A DNA stretch of 64,000 nt from Phycisphaerae bacterium (lineage in GTDB: Bacteria > Planctomycetota > Phycisphaerae > Phycisphaerales > UBA1924), in assembly GCA_030429705.1 (NCBI GenBank), contig JAUIES010000005.1, positions 1 to 64,000 of the forward strand. Reading direction: 5' to 3'. The notes under the pieces are model-generated. The model worked only from the letters and a program-made list of their open reading frames with translations, was not told the origin of the DNA and searched no databases. The position numbers were made by a program, and so were the translations under genes. Positions 61,668 to 64,000 of the stretch are shown here, one piece after another (the stretch's first letter is position 1; every line of letters starts with the position of its first letter).

Positions 61668-62549
61668 TCACCGGTTTTTTGATCGTTCGAAAAGAAGGGG
61701 ATGAAATCGTCCGTCTATTTTTTGCCCTTTGGGTATCGGTTCGGTGCCGTTGAGCAGGGGTTCGTCGTGGTCTGAAATGGTGCCATCCTCGAAAACATTC
61801 AACACGATCGCTCGGCGAGGGCTGGTGGAACGATTCTCATAACTGCCGTGGACAATCATGGGGTGATGAAAGGAACATTGACCAGCCTTCAGCGGGATCG
61901 GTACCGGTTGAAACGCTCGCAACTGGTCTTGGTTCAGGACTGATCTGATTGCTTCCATGTTGTTGGCGAGATCGGTGGTAGGCAGGAGATCCCAGCGGTG
62001 CGAGCTGGGAATGTACTGAACACATCCATTTTCGACCGTCGAATCATCCAGCCCGATCCAGCAGGTCAGGTGATTCATAGGCTTCGTTCGCGTCCAGTAC
62101 GAGTAGTCCTGGTGCCAGGCGACGACCCCCCCGTCGCGAGCAGGTTTGCAGAAGAGTTGATCATGCCAGAACCGTACCGACCCGCCGAGAAGCTGGCTTG
62201 CCGGCACGAGAAAGGCCGGATTCCAGAGCGTGTCGTGGAGCGCGGGCCTGACTCGCCATGCCCCGAGCGCATGGAACAGAATGGCATCAGGGTTTCCCGA
62301 TTCGTTTGAGTGGTATTCGTACCAGAGGTCGTGCCCCTCGTGCATCGGCAGAACAAGATCGGCAAGTTCGCTTCGCAGCACCTCAAGTTGGGCATCGTCG
62401 AACAGTTGCACGCCCGCAACATAGCCGTTGTCGTGGTAGAACTGCAGTTGTTCTTCACTGAGTTCGAACTGCTTGCCTTCATCAGATGGAGCGAGTCTTG
62501 CGAACAGATCTGTCAATGGAGCGTGGTGTTCAGAGAGATCGGTTGCCAT
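61668..62549 (-). CDS. Phytanoyl-CoA dioxygenase family protein
   Basis: A 294-residue Fe(II)/2-oxoglutarate dioxygenase of the PhyH group. The iron triad is His146-x-Asp148 (WHQDYSYW) with distal His234 (VHGSYENRS) and Arg240 for 2-oxoglutarate. It hydroxylates an unknown aliphatic or secondary-metabolite substrate. GGAG precedes ATG 62549 by eight bases. It converges with the Gfo/Idh gene, separated by 193 bp without a clear terminator. Confidence 0.92.
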   Translation of the reverse strand: MATDLSEHHAPLTDLFARLAPSDEGKQFELSEEQLQFYHDNGYVAGVQLFDDAQLEVLRSELADLVLPMHEGHDLWYEYHSNESGNPDAILFHALGAWRVRPALHDTLWNPAFLVPASQLLGGSVRFWHDQLFCKPARDGGVVAWHQDYSYWTRTKPMNHLTCWIGLDDSTVENGCVQYIPSSHRWDLLPTTDLANNMEAIRSVLNQDQLRAFQPVPIPLKAGQCSFHHPMIVHGSYENRSTSPRRAIVLNVFEDGTISDHDEPLLNGTEPIPKGQKIDGRFHPLLFERSKNR

Positions 62550-63111
62550 TTCATTGCTCCATGCATTGATCAACGCGCACCGTTTGATGCTTCGTCGAGT
62601 CATTATTCAAAGGGACATCCTCAACAGTGTACATCCGCACGGCATCATGCACACCGAGCGTCCAAAGGATGGTCAGTTGAATCGAGATGCATACAAAGAG
62701 CCAGGGCCTGAATATCGAATGGCACTTACTGATCGCCACGAGTGCGCACCGATCAGGCGGTCCCCGAGTTAAAAAAAAACCGGATCTTGTTACCCCGGGC
62801 TTTGACGCTCTGTGATCGGAACGGTCTTCAACTGATACTCATGTGCAGCTGGTGAAGGTGGTGTAGAGGTTGGGATCTGTGCGCGAAGTATTGCGTTGAA
62901 GTGATATGGGACTGAACGGAGATCTCACTGACACGCTCACGATGTTCATTTGGCAACTGGTAAGGCGTTATGGCTCATACCCGAGGTGGCTGCAGCTCGA
63001 CCTGCCTCAAGCGGTTGTCACAAAGCCGGGACAGTCGTTGACTCGATTCTGGTGTATAACTGTTCGATATCAAGTCGGATCGCAATACACCCATTCATGA
63101 AGGGAGTCGAT
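62550..63111. other. 562-bp intergenic region
   Basis: No gene is supported here; a 64-codon frame around 62906-63100 has no coding character. It contains an A-run at 62772-62780 and a TATAAC at 63055-63060, but the only nearby -35-like element (TTGACT) is too close (11 bp), so I did not call a promoter. The right end carries GGGAG, the ribosome binding site of the VIT-domain gene. Confidence 0.4.
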
Positions 63112-64000
63112 ATGCTCGCGGCACGATTGAGAAGACTTTATAGTTACTTGCTGGTCAGTGCGCTCTTTGCAACGCCGACGGCACTCGCTCAACCTGAAGT
63201 TCCCGCGGAGACCGATCGTGAGATCGCTCCATTCGTCATTGTTCCGCAGCAGCGAACATACTCAACGCAGGTTATTCCAACCGGGCTTCGTTTGACTGAT
63301 GTCTCCGCCACGATTGAGATTGTCGAACAGGTTGCGACCACCACCCTGGAAATTGTGATTCACAATCCGAGTTCAAGACAACTTGAGGCCGAACTGATCG
63401 TGCCTGTTCCTGATCGTGCGGCGATTCGCCGATTCAGCATCGATGGCTCGGTTGGCGACACAACAGCGACGCTTTTGCCAAGTGCGGAGGCGCGCGGTCT
63501 ATACCGCTCGATTGTGCGCAAGATGCAGGATCCCGGATTGCTCGAGTTCATCGGGTTGAATCTCATCCGCTCCAGCGTGTTTCCTGTGCCGGCGAACGCC
63601 TCGCAGACGATGACAATGGTGTACGAGCAGATCCTTGTCGGTGACGGCGACCGGGTTGATTATGTCCTGCCTCGGAGCGATGCCTTAGCGGGCTCAAGCG
63701 TCGGCTGGAAAATCAAGGCCACAATTCAGTCAGATCGGGTCATTTCGGCGGTGTATTCACCCAGCCACGAACTGCAGACCAGCAACGGTGCGTCGCGTGT
63801 GGTTGCTGAAGTCCCTGAAGGCAAGGCAGGGCCGGGGGCATTCCGATTGAGCTATCTACTCAAGCGTGACGGGCTCTCGACGACAGTGCTGACCTATCCC
63901 GACGAGAGCATTGGAGGCGGATATTTTCTGCTCCTGGCGGGCATACCCGAAGCAGAACAAGAAGCCGCGCGAACCCCACAAAAGCGTGAGGTGATCATCG
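63112..64000 (+). CDS. VIT-domain exported protein, truncated at window edge
   Basis: The readable 296 residues start with a signal peptide (LVSALFATPTALA) followed by a VIT (vault/inter-alpha-trypsin) domain, with LRLTDVSATIEIVEQVATTT at about residue 62 and VPVPDRAAIRRFSIDG. The sequence breaks off at the window edge near KREVII, where such proteins usually continue into a von Willebrand A domain. The start ATG 63112 has GGGAG upstream; ATG 63097 is an alternative in the same frame. Bacterial VIT-VWA proteins are exported or membrane-bound, with unknown roles. Confidence 0.85.
   Translation, partial: MLAARLRRLYSYLLVSALFATPTALAQPEVPAETDREIAPFVIVPQQRTYSTQVIPTGLRLTDVSATIEIVEQVATTTLEIVIHNPSSRQLEAELIVPVPDRAAIRRFSIDGSVGDTTATLLPSAEARGLYRSIVRKMQDPGLLEFIGLNLIRSSVFPVPANASQTMTMVYEQILVGDGDRVDYVLPRSDALAGSSVGWKIKATIQSDRVISAVYSPSHELQTSNGASRVVAEVPEGKAGPGAFRLSYLLKRDGLSTTVLTYPDESIGGGYFLLLAGIPEAEQEAARTPQKREVII

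Noticed and set aside
63038-63060. TTGACT and TATAAC before the VIT-domain gene
   Set aside because: The spacing of 11 bp is too short for a sigma-70 promoter.
1-64000. CRISPR arrays, insertion sequences, integrases, rRNA
   Set aside because: I looked for regularly spaced repeats, transposase-like proteins, and rRNA signatures and found none.

Overview
The window reads as chromosomal DNA of a free-living, probably marine member of the Planctomycetota, most likely the Phycisphaerae/Phycisphaerales. This rests on family knowledge plus what is visible: an amylase ends in a GC-type tandem 'dockerin-like' tail (LDFFDVAAFLS repeated) typical of that group, a planctomycete-type ECF sigma factor sits directly before a Ser/Thr kinase, there is a pseudopilin with a GFTLIELL leader, a CxxCGYxL...CPECG zinc-ribbon membrane protein, and many exported sugar-handling enzymes. 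The DNA is moderately GC-rich and gene-dense, with many ATGA stop/start overlaps. I see no phage, insertion sequence, CRISPR array or rRNA.

Layout. 0.5-5 kb: recA with its terminator, then a minus-strand operon (small membrane protein, B12-binding radical SAM enzyme, small membrane protein), tRNA-Leu(CAG) with terminator, and a SatD-like regulator paired with a membrane protein. 5-11 kb: a minus-strand block of deoC, alpha/beta hydrolase and a four-PDZ site-2 protease, then a redoxin with an orphan DsbD-N-type protein. 11-20 kb: rhodanese-like lipoprotein, racemase-like protein, two coupled CNNM transporters, thioredoxin, DUF1015 protein, purQ, zinc-ribbon membrane protein, mnmA and a coupled unknown. 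20-27 kb: secreted metzincin protease, exported EEP nuclease/phosphatase, tRNA-Arg(UCU), ECF sigma factor plus kinase, membrane protein. 27-32 kb: a minus-strand def-fmt-HExxH operon, a TPR protein, kdsB and a RidA-family protein. 32-39 kb: highly codon-biased pseudopilin, exonuclease III, and a ribose-type ABC importer (permease, binding lipoprotein, double ATPase), then DinB and glycosyltransferase. 39-47 kb: a starch/alpha-glucan group (GH31, GH13 with dockerin tail, GH13). 46.7-49.4 kb: a group III truncated haemoglobin facing a four-gene membrane redox operon that includes a ferric-reductase-like/Rieske fusion. 49.6-52 kb: CHASE histidine kinase and single-domain response regulator. 52-57.6 kb: Cys-rich exported protein, HlyD-type adaptor, ABC ATPase, two FtsX-type permeases and a Cys-rich lipoprotein. 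57.8-64 kb: PA14/beta-propeller protein, Tat-exported Gfo/Idh/MocA protein, phytanoyl-CoA-dioxygenase-like protein and the start of a VIT-domain protein cut by the window edge.

How genes work together. Housekeeping functions (DNA repair, initiator-Met formylation/deformylation, tRNA thiolation, purine and Kdo synthesis) are scattered among accessory envelope modules. kdsB suggests an LPS-bearing outer membrane. The three glycoside hydrolases, the sugar importer and the sugar-oxidation-like genes near the right end fit a polysaccharide-degrading lifestyle. The best candidates for under-described systems are the Rieske/ferric-reductase operon next to the truncated haemoglobin, the Cys-rich/ABC/Cys-rich-lipoprotein operon, and the HExxH protein translationally coupled to fmt. 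All functional statements come from reading motifs by eye; no database search was run.
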